DNA of 64,000 nucleotides from Anadara kagoshimensis (GCA_021292105.1 CM037869.1:28721536-28785535); one strand, 5' to 3'. Positions 10,401 through 22,388 are shown, counted from the first letter of the stretch. The notes: generated by a model not told the origin, from the letters alone. Numbers and translations are program-made.

Positions 10401-12568
10401 ATTATGCTTCTGGATTATGATTCGGATATGGATTAGTATGTTTGTTTTTGATTAATACATCTAGGCAATATTGTGGATTTTATGACATGATGTAAACAGT
10501 GAAAATCTATATTGCATTAAATCGCATTTAACTGCTATAGGGAACCCCTTAGATCTAACATTTTGAAAAAAAACAGTTTTATTATTAAATGATGTATATT
10601 ATAAAGTACTGTAAGGTACTATATACACAGTAACTTTATACAAAATTTGAAATTAGGCAATATTTTTTTTTTATTTTTACTCTAAATGATACGAAAACCA
10701 TGATAATATATATCACATTAAACTGCTTAAGGGAAACCTAAGATCTGAAATTCTTAAATAATTATATAATATTGGAACTAATTTACTGTTACTTTATACA
10801 ACATTTGAACTTTATCTGAACAATATTTTTGATTTTATGATCTAATATGATATTAAAACTTTGCAAATTTTATGTCACCTCTTGGGTCAGTATTTCGTAA
10901 ATCAATTTTATAATATATATTGTAAACACAAACATAATTATGAATCTTAATATTAAAAAATTACTCTGCTTAAAGAAGCACAAATAAGAATTTTACTATA
11001 AAATAACCACTGTTTTCATGCTGAACATATTGGTGTTATCTGGAAATTAGATCGGTAGTTTAAAAACCGATAGCTTTGGTTATCGCAATGGTAGTCAATA
11101 GAATTGACACAGTGCAACAAGCAAGTGTGAATGTTCCCGAATAAACTGGACATTTTGCAGTCTTATATACTAAATATAGGTTCCCACACATATTCCAGGA
11201 CCAATAAAATCGAAAGCATTCTAAAAGAATAAAACACATTTCTCCCCCTTTTAAACATCCAATCGAATATACATACCCAGAGGGATTAAATTACCTTAAA
11301 AAATTGACACCTTGTTATTTATAAAATTAAATAAGAAGAAGAATGATACCTTGAAAAATGTGTTAATTAAAAATGATAAATATCTTGCTTGTAAACAAAT
11401 TAGATCTTATGAAAAATAATTTTGAAACGAGTAGCTTTATGAAGACTTTCTAACTCCAAAATTTAATTTAATATTTTTTTAGATATTTATTCACGAATTC
11501 AATCAAAAATACATAATAATCATATTGTAAGGTACTATATACAATTTCTTTATACAAAATGTGAACTTTATCTGAACAATTTTTGTTAGATTTTATTACC
11601 TAATATGATATACAAACTTTGACCAATCACTACTGATGAGGAAACGTATTCTGAAACGTCCGTCTAGTGGTGTAAAATTAATTCTGGTACAATATGTAAT
11701 TTGGCCAGTATTTTGAAAATAAATTTTATATTATTAGAAATCGATATAAATATTCAAATACAAATTTAAATTAAATATTTATAAATTAATCTAATTATGA
11801 AGAAACAAATCAGAATTTTACTATAAAATACCCACTGTAGATCAATAGTTGAAAAATGAAAGCTTTGGTTATTGCAATAGCAGTCAATGGGAGTGACACA
11901 GTGCAACAAGCAATTTTGAATGTTCACGAATAAACTGGAAATTGTGCAGTCTTATAATTATAGGTTCCCACCCATATTCAGGGACAAATAAATTCAAAAG
12001 CATTCTAAAGCCATAAAACACTACTCCCTCTGTTAAACATCCAATCAAATGTATATACCCAGAGGAATTAGAGTATCTTAAATTTAATTAACACGTTGGT
12101 ATTACTTAAATCAAATAATAATAAGAATAATACTTTGAAACGGGTGAAAATTACAAATGATAACTATTTTGCTTGCAAACAAATTGGATCTTTTGAAAAA
12201 AAATTGTAACCCGAGTACCTTTATGAAGACTTTCTAACTCCAAATTTTAAAAAAATAATAATGAATTTTTAAATATTTATTCATGATTTAATCAATGATA
12301 AATTATAATCATATTATTATAGTCATATTGTAAGGTACTATATACAGTTACTTTGTACAAAATTTAAACTTTACCTGAGCAATATTATGAAATTTCGACC
12401 TAATATGATATAAAAATTCTGGGTTACCATGGACCAGTTTTTTGTAAATCAATTTTATAATATTGGAAATGCAAAACAAATATTCAAATTTAAATTTATA
12501 TATTAAAAATTAACCTAATTTTAAAGCAACAAATAAGAATATAACTATACAATACTCACTGTTTCCAT
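6885..12568 (-). CDS. C2H2 zinc-finger protein with SANT-like C-terminus, six exons
   Basis: Join of 12568-12560, 9544-8941, 8833-8725, 8546-8389, 8007-7915 and 7474-6885. All introns have GT/AG ends, the phases agree at every junction, and the sum is 1,563 nt: 520 residues plus stop. The order is: an acidic start rich in psi-K-x-E motifs; Ser/Gly/Pro repeats (about residues 90-185); finger 1 CPVCQLPF...HMRNKH; finger 2 CQICKTFV...HMRSIH; then an E/Q/P/S octapeptide repeat and a C-terminal FTEEDNAIL...FTVKQLIDKVR segment that resembles a Myb/SANT helix-turn-helix. It is probably a nuclear DNA-binding protein; a domesticated transposon protein is an alternative. I do not recognise an ortholog. 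The first-exon choice is explained under the promoter entries. Confidence 0.8.
7537..7866 (+). mobile_element. tRNA-derived SINE in intron 5 of the zinc-finger gene
   Basis: A near-complete copy: A-box-like region (GTAGCTCGTTGGTAGAG), B-box GGTTCGAACCC, central domain, and tail ending ACACCATTACTGAAC. It lies antisense to the host gene between exons 6 and 5. It is one of the best-preserved copies in the window. Confidence 0.9.
7915..8007 (-). CDS. Zinc-finger gene, exon 5
   Basis: A 93-nt exon with acceptor CTCTAAG and donor AATG|GTAAGT. It encodes the charged linker PDQDDKEKAERLMTIDEARK and onward. No domain is recognised, but the phases match both neighbours exactly. Confidence 0.75.
8185..8356 (-). 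repeat. Interspersed repeat with GACGACCGTTTCGGATT core
   Basis: On the minus strand this has ATTTTACAGCACTAGACGAC, then CGTTTCGGATTACAATTCCT, then the CAAGTGCTTTGACCAAAATT segment. Related blocks occur at 11625-11700, 30600-30690, 54590-54680, 55690-55770 and 56400-56520. No coding capacity or ends are defined. It lies in intron 4 of the zinc-finger gene. Confidence 0.6.
8389..8546 (-). CDS. Zinc-finger gene, exon 4 (finger 2)
   Basis: A 158-nt exon with acceptor TTTTTAG and donor GAAG|GTTAGC. A basic stretch (QPRKKKQ) precedes CQICKTFVINITRHMRSIH, a C-x2-C-x9-H-x4-H finger. The basic run could be a nuclear localisation signal. Confidence 0.85.
8725..8833 (-). CDS. Zinc-finger gene, exon 3 (finger 1)
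   Basis: A 109-nt exon with acceptor TTTTAG and donor CCA|GTAAGT. It encodes TFCPVCQLPFTGGIARHMRN and continues KHP. The spacing C-x2-C-x10-H-x4-H fits a C2H2 finger. Confidence 0.85.
8941..9544 (-). CDS. Zinc-finger gene, exon 2
   Basis: Acceptor TTTTCAG before ATCAACACT and donor AAAA|GTAAGT. It encodes the acidic N-terminus with IKEE, VKEE, IKRE and IKSE, then about 95 residues of repeats such as GPSTSGSSIAGPS built from 15- to 30-bp DNA units. The plus-strand reading frame across the same bases is an antisense shadow of this repeat. Confidence 0.8.
9600..9835. repeat. Isolated satellite-like units in intron 1
   Basis: Two diverged copies of the 189-bp satellite unit (TTTGAACTTTATCTGAG, then GATTTTATGACC) lie here, about 3.5 kb from the main array. 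Confidence 0.6.
10135..10450 (+). mobile_element. RT-element 3' end fragment in intron 1 of the zinc-finger gene
   Basis: It starts with a short coding remnant (LIKALKKFYGRHH, then VDKFDVSVSRIALDIFDVS) and continues through CTAAACAGGAGGTGCTTACC and the CACTTCCCTGGTGGAAGTTC tail. This is the fullest plus-strand copy of the tail family and links it to the RT coding region at 207-848. Confidence 0.75.
11140..11210 (-). promoter_or_regulatory. Duplicate core promoter, copy 1 (inside intron 1)
   Basis: CCAAT box at 11205-11201 and TATATAAG at 11169-11162, again 32 nt apart. The associated start codon (11019-11017) reads ATG AAA ACA, but the following GTGGTT is a poor donor compared with GTGAGT in copy 3. 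It could act as an alternative promoter. Confidence 0.5.
11830..12000 (-). pseudogene. Decayed promoter and first-exon copy 2
   Basis: Clearly homologous to copies 1 and 3 through CAGTCAAT...GACACAGTGCAACAAG and the GCAGTCTTATA region. The segment holding the start codon is deleted, the TATA box is disrupted (TATAATTATAAG), and the CCAAT box has become an AAAT-type sequence. Confidence 0.65.
12560..12568 (-). CDS. Zinc-finger gene, exon 1 coding part
   Basis: Only three codons, ATG GAA ACA, followed by the strong donor GTGAGT. Joining to exon 2 is phase 0 and gives METINTIIKEENE. It is too short for ORF scanning and was found by following the promoter block. The 5' UTR would run from about 12690 to 12569. 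Confidence 0.7.
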
Positions 12569-12689
12569 GCTGAACGTGTTAATTTAATCTGGAAATTAGA
12601 TCAGTAGTTTCTTTCAAAAAGAAAGTTTTAGTTGTCGCAATAGCAGTCAATAGAATTGACACAGTGCCACAAGCAAGTGTGAATGTTCA

Positions 12690-12760
12690 CAATTAAACTG
12701 GAAATTTTGCAGTCTTATATACTTGTTTAAAACTCCCATCTACATTCAAGAACCAATAAA
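12690..12760 (-). promoter_or_regulatory. Core promoter of the zinc-finger gene, copy 3
   Basis: On the minus strand an ATTGG (CCAAT box, 12757-12753) lies 32 nt before TATATAAG (12721-12714), and transcription would start about 30 nt further, near 12690. The same boxes at the same spacing occur in copy 1. The downstream first exon ends in a strong GTGAGT donor, which makes this the likeliest active copy. Confidence 0.65.
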
Positions 12761-13229
12761 ATAAAGAGACCATACTAAAACAATAAATTATACTCCTCCT
12801 ACTTTTAAACATCCAATCCAATGTATACGCCTAGAGGGATTAGTGTACCTAAAAATTAATTAAAACATTTTTACTAATAAAACCCAATAATAAGAATAAC
12901 ACTTTGAAAAAGGTGTAAATTAAAAAGATAACTATCTTCCTGGTAATCCACTTGACTGATGAATTAATGTGTATGTACAAAAGGTAAATAGCCAGAGGGT
13001 CTTTACATGAAGTTCAGGTGTTAATTAATATTTTAATTAGTGTTAATCCTAAAGAATTTTAAATATTTCTTTCATAAATAATCAGTAATGCAGTTATTCT
13101 TTGTTCTAATTAATTAAAACATAATATTCTGAAAAAATAAGAATATTCAATTAAAATGAATTAATGAATTTCTAAATAAATTTTAATTGATATATTATGA
13201 TTCATTCTATCGTATTGTTAAATGTAAGA

Positions 13230-16200
13230 TTTTAAAAAAAGTTGTTAAAAGTTATTGAATAAATTATAAAATATTATAAACAGTTACTCTGTGCACAATT
13301 TGAACTTTATCTGAGCAATATTTTTTTTTATTTTCTGGCTTAAAATAATACAAAACTTTAGAAATAGTGTATTGCCATAGACCAGTTTATGGGAAATATA
13401 ATATCTTACATTGTGAACAAATCTTTACAGTGATTTTAAAAATTGTAAAATAGAAATAAAAAGTATTATAAACAGATACTTGGTACAAATTTTTAACTTT
13501 ATCAAAGCAATATTTTGTATTTTATGGCCTAAAATGATATAAAACTTTGAAAATTCTGTGACGCTTTAGACCGGTATAGGGAAAACCTAAGATCTTACAT
13601 TTTGAAAAATTCACTAGAGCAATTCCATTATTTGTTTAACAGAATTGTAAAGTATTATAAACAGTTACTAAGTAAACAAATTTTAACTTTATCTGAGCAA
13701 TATATCAATATTTTGTATTTTATGACCTAAAATGATATAAAACTTTGAAAATTTTGTAACGCTTTAAACCGGTATAGGGAAAACATAAGATCTTACATTT
13801 TAAAAAATTCATTAGAGCAATCCAATAATTTGTATAATAGAATTGTAAAGTATTATAAACAGTTACTAAGTAAAAAAAATTTAACTTTATCTGAGCAATA
13901 TATTTGATTTTATGGCCTAAAATGATATTAAACTTTGAAAATTCTGTAACACTTTAGACCGGTATAGGGAAAACCTAAGATCTTACATTTTGAAAAATTC
14001 ATTAGAGGAATTCAACAATTTGTATAATAGGATTGTAAAGTATTTAATACAGATACTTAATACAAATTTTAAACTTTATCTGAGCAATATATTTGATTTT
14101 ATGGCCTAAAATGATTTTAAACTTTGAAAATTCTGTAACACTTTAGACCGGTATATGGAAAACCTAAGATCTTACATTTTGAAAAATTCATTAGAGGAAT
14201 TCAATAATTTGTATAATAGGATTGTAAAGTATTTAATACAGATACTCAATACAAATTTTAATCTTTTTCTGAGCAATATTTTTTATTTTATGACCTAAAA
14301 TGATATAAAACTTTGAAGGTTTTGTAACGCTTTAGACCGATATTGTGAAAACCTAAGATCTTACATTTTGAAAAATTCATTAGAACAATTCAATAATTTG
14401 TATAATAGGATTGTAAAGTATTATAAACAGGTACTAAGTAAAAAACATTAACTTTATCTGAGCAATATATTTGATTTTATGGCCTAAAATGATTTTAAAC
14501 TTTGAAAATTCTGTGATGCTTTAGACCGGTATAGGGAAAACCTAAGATCTTACATTTTGAAAAATTCATTAAAGGAATTCAATAATTTGTATAATAGGAT
14601 TGTAAAGTTTTATAAAAAGTTACTAAGTAAAAAAAAAATTAACTTTATCTGAGCAATATATTTGATTTTATGACCTAAAATGATATTAAACTTTGAAAAT
14701 TCTGTAACACTGTAGACCGGTATAGGGAAAACCTAAGATCTTACATTTTGAAAAATTCATTAGAGGAATTCAATAATTTGTATAATAGGATTGTAAAGTG
14801 TTTAATACAGATACTTACTACAAATTTTAAACTTTATCTGAGCAATATTTTCTATTTTATGGCTTAAAATGATACAAAACTTTAAAAATTCTGTAGCGCT
14901 TTAGACCAGTATAAGGAAAACCTAAGATCTTACATTTTAAAAAATTCATTAGAGCAATCCAATAATTTGTATAATAGAATTGTAAAGTATTATAAACAGT
15001 TACTTAGTAAAAAAAATTTAACTTTATCTGAGCAATATATTTGATTTTATGGCCTAAAATGATATTAAACTTTGAAAATTCTGTAACACTTTAGACCGGT
15101 ATAGGGAAAACCTAAGATCTTACATTTTGAAAAATTCATTAGAGGAATTCAACAATTTGTATAATAGGATTGTAAAGTATTTAATACAGATACTTAATAC
15201 AAATTTTAAACTTTTTGTGAGCAATATTTTTTATTTTATAGCTTAAAATGATATAAAACTTTGAAAATTCTGTAGCGCTTTAGACCAGTATAAGGAAAAC
15301 CTAAGATCTTACATTTTAAAAAATTCATTAGAGCAATCCAATAATTTGTATAATAGAATTGTAAAGTATTATAAACAGTTACTTAGTAAAAAAATTTAAC
15401 TTTATCTGAGCAATATTTTTTATTTTATGGCCTAAAATGATATAAAACTTTGAAAATTCTGTAGCGCTTTAGATCGGTATAGGGAAAACCTAAGGTCTTA
15501 CATTTTGAAAAATTCATTAGAGCAATCCAATAATTTGTATAATAGAATAGTTAGGTTTGATATACAGTTACTTAGTACAAATTTTTAACTTTATGTGAGC
15601 TTTTCATTTTATTTGACATTTTGAAAAAGATTTTTAAAAATATTTGAAAATTTTATACAGTATCATAATCAGTTATTTTATCCACAATTTGAAGTTTATC
15701 AGAGTAATGAATTTGATTTTATGGTTTAAAATAATATAAAACTTTAAAATCTGTTTTGCCTTAGACCGGTAGAGGGAAAAATAAAAAAAAATTGCATTTT
15801 AAAAAAATATTATTACAGCAATTCAAAAATTTGTATAATAGAATTGTAAAGTATTATATACAGTTACTTAGTACAAATTTTAACTTTATCTGAGCAATAT
15901 ATTTGATTTTATGGCCTAAACAGATGGAGAATTTTGAAAAATGTGTATAGTCTTAGACAGGTATAGGGAAAACATAATAATTCAAATTTTGAAAAAAGTT
16001 TTTAAATTTATTGAAAAAACTGTTTTAAAGCTTTATACAGTTAATTATCGAAAACTTGAACTTGATCTGAGCAGTCCTTTTCATTTTGTAACCTAAAATG
16101 GTATATAAAATTTTCAAAATCCTGTATTGCCTATGCCAATTATAGGGAAAATCTAATATCTTATATTTTGAAAAAAGTTTTAAAGTTATTGAGTAAACTG

Positions 16201-19200
16201 TTTTAGTTTTATAAAGTAATATAAACAGTTACTTTATCCACAATTTGAACTTTATCTGAGCAATATTGTTGATTTTATGGCCTAAAATGATATAAAACTT
16301 TGAAATTCTGCATAGCCTTGGACTGGTATAGGGAAAATCTAATATCCTATATTTTGAAAAAATCTTTACAGTAATTCAAACATTTGTATAATAGAATAGT
16401 AAAGTATTATATACAGGTACTCAGTACAAAATTTTAACTTTATCTGAGCATTATTTTTGATTTTATGGCCTAAAATGATATAAAATTTTCAAAATTCTAT
16501 ATTGCCTATGACTATTACAGGAGAAATCTAATATCTTATATTTTGAAAAAAGTTTTAAAGTTATTGATTAAACTGTTTTAAAGTTTGTTTTATAAAGTAT
16601 CATATACAGTTACTTAGTACAAAATTTTAACTTTATCTGAGCAATATATTTGATTTTATGGCCTAAAATAATATAAAACTTTGAAAATTTTGTATCACCT
16701 TACACCTGTATAGAGAAAACCTTATATTTCAAGTTAAAAAAAGTTTTTTAGGTTATTTAATTTTTTTTAAAGTTTTATTAAATAGTACTTACAGTATTCA
16801 ACATTTGAACTTTATCTGAGCATTATTGATGATTTTATGGTCTAAAATTATATAAAACTTTGAAAATTCTGTATCACCTTAGACCGGTATATGGAAAATC
16901 TAATATCTCACATTTTAAAAAACAATTATAACAGATATTCATAACTTTGTATTATAGCATAATGTACTATATAAAGTTACTTTATACAACATTTAAACTT
17001 TATCGCAGCAAAAATTATAATATAATGACCTATAATTATGTAAACTTTTGAAAATTCTGTAAAACTTAGACAGGTGTATGGAAAATCTATTATCTTACAA
17101 TTTGAAAAATAATTTAAAAATTTGTATAATAGAATTGTAAAGTATTATATAGTTACTTTGTAAATTTTAAACTTTATCTCAGCAATAGTTTTGATTTTAT
17201 GACCTAAAATGACTTAACTAAACCTTTGAAAATTCTGCCTTAGATCTGGATATGGAAAACCTAATACCTTACATTTTGAAAAAAAAATATTATAGTTGTT
17301 CAAATTTTTTTTAAAAGTATTGTGAAGTGCTATACAGTTACTTTATCCACAATTTGAACTTTATCTGAGCAATATTGATTTTATTTTGAGGCCTAAAATG
17401 ATATAAAACTTTGAGAATTCTGCTTAGAATGGTACAGAGCAAACATAATATCTTACATTTTTTGAAAAAGATTTTTAAATTATTGAATTAACTTTTTAAA
17501 AGTTTTATAAAGTATTATAAACAGTTACAATATACAAAATTTGAACTTTAGCAGAGCAATATTGTTGATTTTATGGCCTAAAATGATATAAAACTGAAAT
17601 TCTGCATCACCTTAGATCGGTATAGGTAAAATCTAATATCTTGCATTTTGAAAAAAAAATCATTATAGTAATTCAATAGTTTATATAATACAATCATAAA
17701 GAATTATATACAGTTACTTAGTATTAATTTTTAACATTTTCTCAACAGTATTTTTGATTTTATGACCTAAAATGACTGTAAATTTTGAAAATTCTGTATT
17801 GCCTTACACTAGTAAAGGGCAAACCTAACAAATTACATTTTTTTAAAGTTTTTGAAAAAACTTTAAAGTTGTATAAAGCAGTTACTCCATCCACAATTTG
17901 AACTTGATTAGAGCAATATTGTTGATTTCATGGCCGAAATTGATACAAAACTATGAAAAATCTGTATCGCCTTATTCCGGTATAGGGAAAATCTAATATT
18001 GCACATTTTGTAAACAATCATTACAGTAATTCAATAGATTGCAAAGTGGTATATACGGTTACTTAGTACAAAATTTAAACTTTATCTGAGCAATATATTT
18101 GATTTTATGACCTAAAATGATATAAAACTTTTAAAAATTCTATATCTACTATGACCAGTGAAGTGTAATCCTAAGATCTGACATTTTGAAAAAAAGTTTT
18201 AAAGTTATTAAAACATTTTTTTAAAATACTATATAGCATTGATTTCAGTTACATTATCTACAATTTGAACTCTATCTGAGCAATATTTTTGATGTTATGG
18301 CCTAAAATGACGTATCACATTACACCGATATCTAATCTAATACCCTACATTTTGAAAAATAATTATTAGTTATTCACAACTTTGTATTATAGTATTGTAA
18401 ATTACTACATTAAGTTACTTTTTTAAAAAAAATGAACTTTGTGTTGCAATAATGTTGATTTTATGACCTAAAGTGATATAAAAATTTGAAAATTCTGTAT
18501 CGCCTTATATCGGTATATGGAAAATCTAATATCTTACATTTTGAAAAAAAAATTGAAGTAATTGAATAAACTGTTTTTTAAGTTTTATAAAGTATTGAAA
18601 TCAGTTAATTTATCTGTAATTTGAACTTGATCTGAGCAATAACTTTGATTTTATAGTCTGAATTGATAAAAACTTTGAAAATTCTCTATTGCCTTAGACC
18701 GGTATAGGGAAAATCTAATATCTTACATTTAGAAAAAATCATTAGAGCAATTCAATAATTTGTATAATAGAATTATATACAGTTACTAAGTACAGATTTT
18801 TAACTTTATTTGAGCAATATTTTTTATTTTATGGCTAAAAGTGATATAAATCTTTAAAAATTCTGTATCGCCTCACACCAGTATTGGGAAAACCTTATAT
18901 TTCAAATTTTGAAAAAGTTTTAAAAGTTATATGTTTATACAGTTACTGTACCCACAATTTGAACTTTATCAGAGTAAGGTTTTTTATATTTTTTGGTTTA
19001 AAATTATATTAGATTTTGAAAATTCTGTATTGCCTTAGATCGGTAGGGGAAATCTAATATCTTACATTTTGAAAAAATAATTATACTAATTTAACAATAT
19101 GTATAATTGAAGGATGCATAATAATACAATTTTTAATTTGATGGCCTAAAATGATATAAAGCTTTGAAAATTTTTTTAAAGTTTCATAAAGTTTTATGAT

Positions 19201-19400
19201 CAGTTACTTATCGACAATTTGATCTTTATCAGAGCAATAAATACTGTTGAATTTATGGCCTAAAATGATGTAAAACTTTGAACATTCTGCATCACATTTG
19301 ACCAGTATAGAGTTCATAAAAGATCTGACATTTTGAAAAAGTTTTTTGAAGTAATTAATTACATTATGTTAAATTTTGTTAAATGTAATAAACAGTTTAC
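13230..19400. repeat. 189-bp AT-rich satellite array, about 33 units
   Basis: The unit includes AACTTTATCTGAGCAATAT, then TTGATTTTATGGCCTAAAAT, then TTAGACCGGTATAGGGAAAA, then CTAAGATCTTACATTTTGAA. Successive TTAGACCGG marks fall about 189-190 bp apart in the core. Units at about 13.43-15.59 kb are very similar to one another, and those toward 19.4 kb are increasingly diverged with indels. There is no open frame. The array lies immediately upstream of the zinc-finger gene promoter. Confidence 0.9.
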
Positions 19401-19900
19401 ATTATCTAGAATTTTATCTGAGGATTTTTTATTCGATGGCACATAAACATCTAAATGTACCAATACCAAGGAAATCACAAATTGTGAATATATTTTATAA
19501 TACTTAATAAATAATAATTTATAGTGTCACATGTCAAAAAACAGTATATACATATAAGAATTACGACATCCAACCTAAAAGACTTATGAGACACTTTTAT
19601 CACATAATGCATAAAAATCAATTCTCAACCATATAAGATACTATTAAAAACCCTGGATAATGAGTAAAAATCACATATAAGAAACCCTTTATAAACTTAC
19701 TCCATAGTAGCGTCACATATTTAAAAAACTTTGCAGTAGCATTAAAAATAATATCACAGATTCTAAAAATGCTTAAAAATGAAACTATAAAAATTCGGAA
19801 AAATGTTTTCTTCGTTTTAAAAGGTTACATAGAGTACTAGCTAAAATGTTTTGTATTTCATCACAGTTCATAATACTATAAAACTTTTCATAATCATTAA
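19400..19900. other. No gene recognised
   Basis: AT-rich flank of the satellite. Nothing supported. Confidence 0.4.
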
Positions 19901-19905
19901 AACTA

Positions 19906-20457
19906 TTAAAACCTTGGATATATTAAATGGCAAAATAAAGAAGGGTAAAACGAATATAACTGTAAAGGGGACAATTCATTAAAAATGCATCTCCGTTTCC
20001 ACGGCGTTACCGTTACAAAAATTACATTTGCGTTCATCAAAAGGGACTTGCGGTCTGGTGAATCGACCTGTCTCGACGGCCAGCGGCAGTGATCCATCAC
20101 GGAACATCGACAGCGTTCTACGGTTCTGTCGTGACATATTCTGACACACATATGATTCGGTAACGGCATTTTGTTTGTATTGCCTATAAGTACGCAATTT
20201 ATCTCCCCTCTCTTTATTATTCTTGTCTTATAAAGTTCCTTTTTCTATTCTGAATTATCGAGTCCATGTAACGCTTCCGAGACTAATTGCATCATAGATT
20301 TAGTGGACAAATTATCATTCCAGACTAAATGTTGTAGATTTAATTTATCAACAAGTTTACTAATTTGACAAATCCAGCTATTCTTCCGTCTGGCGGACCA
20401 CCAAAATAATTTTTGAACCAATCTATTGTTATTTACACGAGCAATACACTCTGACAA
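19906..20457 (-). pseudogene. LINE ORF2 C-terminal fragment
   Basis: Minus-strand frames contain VETGRFTRPQVPFDERKCNF, then CNGNAVETEMHF. The L-x-x-E-x-GR...P-x-x-ER-x-C-x-x-C...E-x-HF pattern is the Cys-rich tail downstream of RT in CR1/Jockey-like LINEs; LINE B has the same motif. The upstream frame (20457-20245) is the preceding linker with a frameshift between. No RT core remains. Confidence 0.6.
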
Positions 20458-20469
20458 AAATAGTCTGGT

Positions 20470-21735
20470 GTATTATACTTGTAAATAGTTTCTCGTACTA
20501 GACCACAGCAACAATTTACTTAAAACAAAAATTTGAAAATCTTCAGACACGATATTAGATCTTATAAAAAATCTGTTACCTGAGTAGCTTTATGAGGATT
20601 TTCTAATCCTCTAATCCCAAAATTAAAAAAGAATTTTCAAATATGTACATATATATAACAATTAAATCAGGTAAATATATAAATTTAGGTTTTATATTTA
20701 TAGAAATTATATGTTTAGAAGTTAGAAATGAAACTTTTTGGAAAATTAAAAAATTATTATCGGAGTGTCAAACCTATCCCCAAATATATGTGATTGCGAC
20801 TGGGAAAATGGGTCCAGTTGCGCTCTGACGTCAAACTGAGAAAATTGGACAGAAAATTTGACGTCATCAGATTGTGCACCTTGCATTGAAAATGATGGAG
20901 TTCACGCAAACATGTTTTATTATAACCCGACAGAATTAAACGTAGATTAACACTCGCCAAAACAACTTGCGATGGTCGGTGAAACATTTCTTTTGCAAGC
21001 TTTTATGTTGATTATATAGAAAATGTTTTAATTTTAAATTATGTTGTACTGACCTGTCAAATATCGTGGTGGTCAAGAGACAATCTTGAAAGTGCATATC
21101 TCCCATGTATTTCCTCATCCTCCATCAATCGCTGAACTGTTGTAAACGTTTGTACACCCAAATCTCATTTTATTAATCTCATAAAATCAATATTATTACC
21201 TGCAAATGCTGTCTCATATTTATGTTTTTCCTCTACTTCAACTTGCCAAGTTTTAGACGGTCGTTTGCAAATTCAATAAACCACCTAATTTGTGTAACGA
21301 GACGGGATTAGTTTGCTTCAGACGAAGAGTGTTGTTTTTGAGACTTGGTGGGAAATTCTGGAGATTTTATTTGGAATCCACATTTCGAAAGAAGTCAAGA
21401 GTTGCCCCAAAATCTTCTATCTAGAATGAAAACGTCATTAGGTTTGAATCAGATTATCATGTTTTGAGAATTTGACGTTATCATATTTTGCAAGTTACTG
21501 GCATAATTATTTTTGCCTTCCGTATAGAACGCGGTCCAATAGCGCCCAAAATGTAGCAATCCGTTGTTGTCACCATCATGGGTTTGAAAATTGGTCTGTT
21601 TTTGTGCATTGAGTAACGACGACTTTGGAATTTGTATTCAGCACTACGTTCTCTCAAGCACAATAAGAAGCGTATCATCAATCCAATCGGAGAAAAACTC
21701 CTTTGCCAATGTGGTACTGTGATCATTTATCACAC
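20470..21735. other. No gene recognised
   Basis: I found no exon with convincing splice signals and coding content. One weak candidate at 21030-21118 is listed among the rejected items. Confidence 0.4.
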
Positions 21736-21736
21736 A

Positions 21737-22028
21737 CAGTGGCGGATTCAGCGGGGGGCGTATGCCCCCCCCCCCCTTTATGTCGCTAATAATACAAATT
21801 GTTCACACTTTTTTCATACTATGATACAGGCATTTTGAATGAAAGATTTTTTTCCTCTTTGATGCAGCTCAGATTGCACCAAAATGCAGGATTTTGCGCC
21901 ATTTTTTTCAAAAATTTTCAGAAATTTTCAGGGGAACATGCCCCTGGGCCCCCTAGCAAGTTCGAGCCTTCGGCTCTCACATTATACGCCCCCCCCCCCC
22001 CCTTTCTAAAATTCTGGATCCGCCTCTG
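21737..22028. mobile_element. hAT-like MITE, 292 bp
   Basis: The ends are CAGTGGCGGATTC and, inverted, CAGAGGCGGATCC, matching the CAGNGGCGGATC ends of non-autonomous hAT elements. Poly-C/poly-G runs lie just inside both ends. An exact 8-bp duplication is not visible (ATCACACA versus ACACATTG), so the copy is old or rearranged. Confidence 0.75.
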
Positions 22029-22388
22029 ACACATTGTCTACTAATATGATCAAAGCAAAGTCTTAGAGGGACAATATCTGTTGTAAGAGTCAGTCATGCT
22101 GCAGAGACAATTATTGATACCATTGGTTTCCTATGTTTTTTAATTTTTGTCTTTAGCTCTGACATTTCTTCTATTTTGGTGTTTTACTGCTCTCGTTGTC
22201 CAAATTTTCTATGGCTAATCTTCCAATCTTCTTGCCGTTTTAATTAAAGTTTGAAAATTTTCAACAATGTCTGTCAGATAGCCGTTCTATATTTATGAAC
22301 AAGAAATATGAATTCGGAAGGGCAAGGAAACTGTGGTCAGAAAAATATGCGTTGTCGGTATGAGTGGTATAAAATGAATCTCAACTTT

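Larger units (their letters stand above)
10560..13050 (-). repeat. Tandem triplication of a 0.77-kb promoter and first-exon unit
   Basis: The marker GACACAGTGC(A/C)ACAAGCAA starts at 11106, 11894 and 12657, periods of 788 and 763 bp. Each unit joins the CCAAT/TATA/5' UTR block to a 189-bp satellite-like segment and spacer. Unit 3 (most upstream for the gene) looks intact. Unit 2 has lost its start codon and CCAAT box. Unit 1 keeps the promoter and a start codon but has a weak donor. Confidence 0.8.

Noticed and set aside
21030..21118. First exon MRKYMGDMHFQDCLL with donor GTCAGT on the minus strand
   Set aside because: No matching acceptor and coding exon found downstream, and no domain or promoter evidence.
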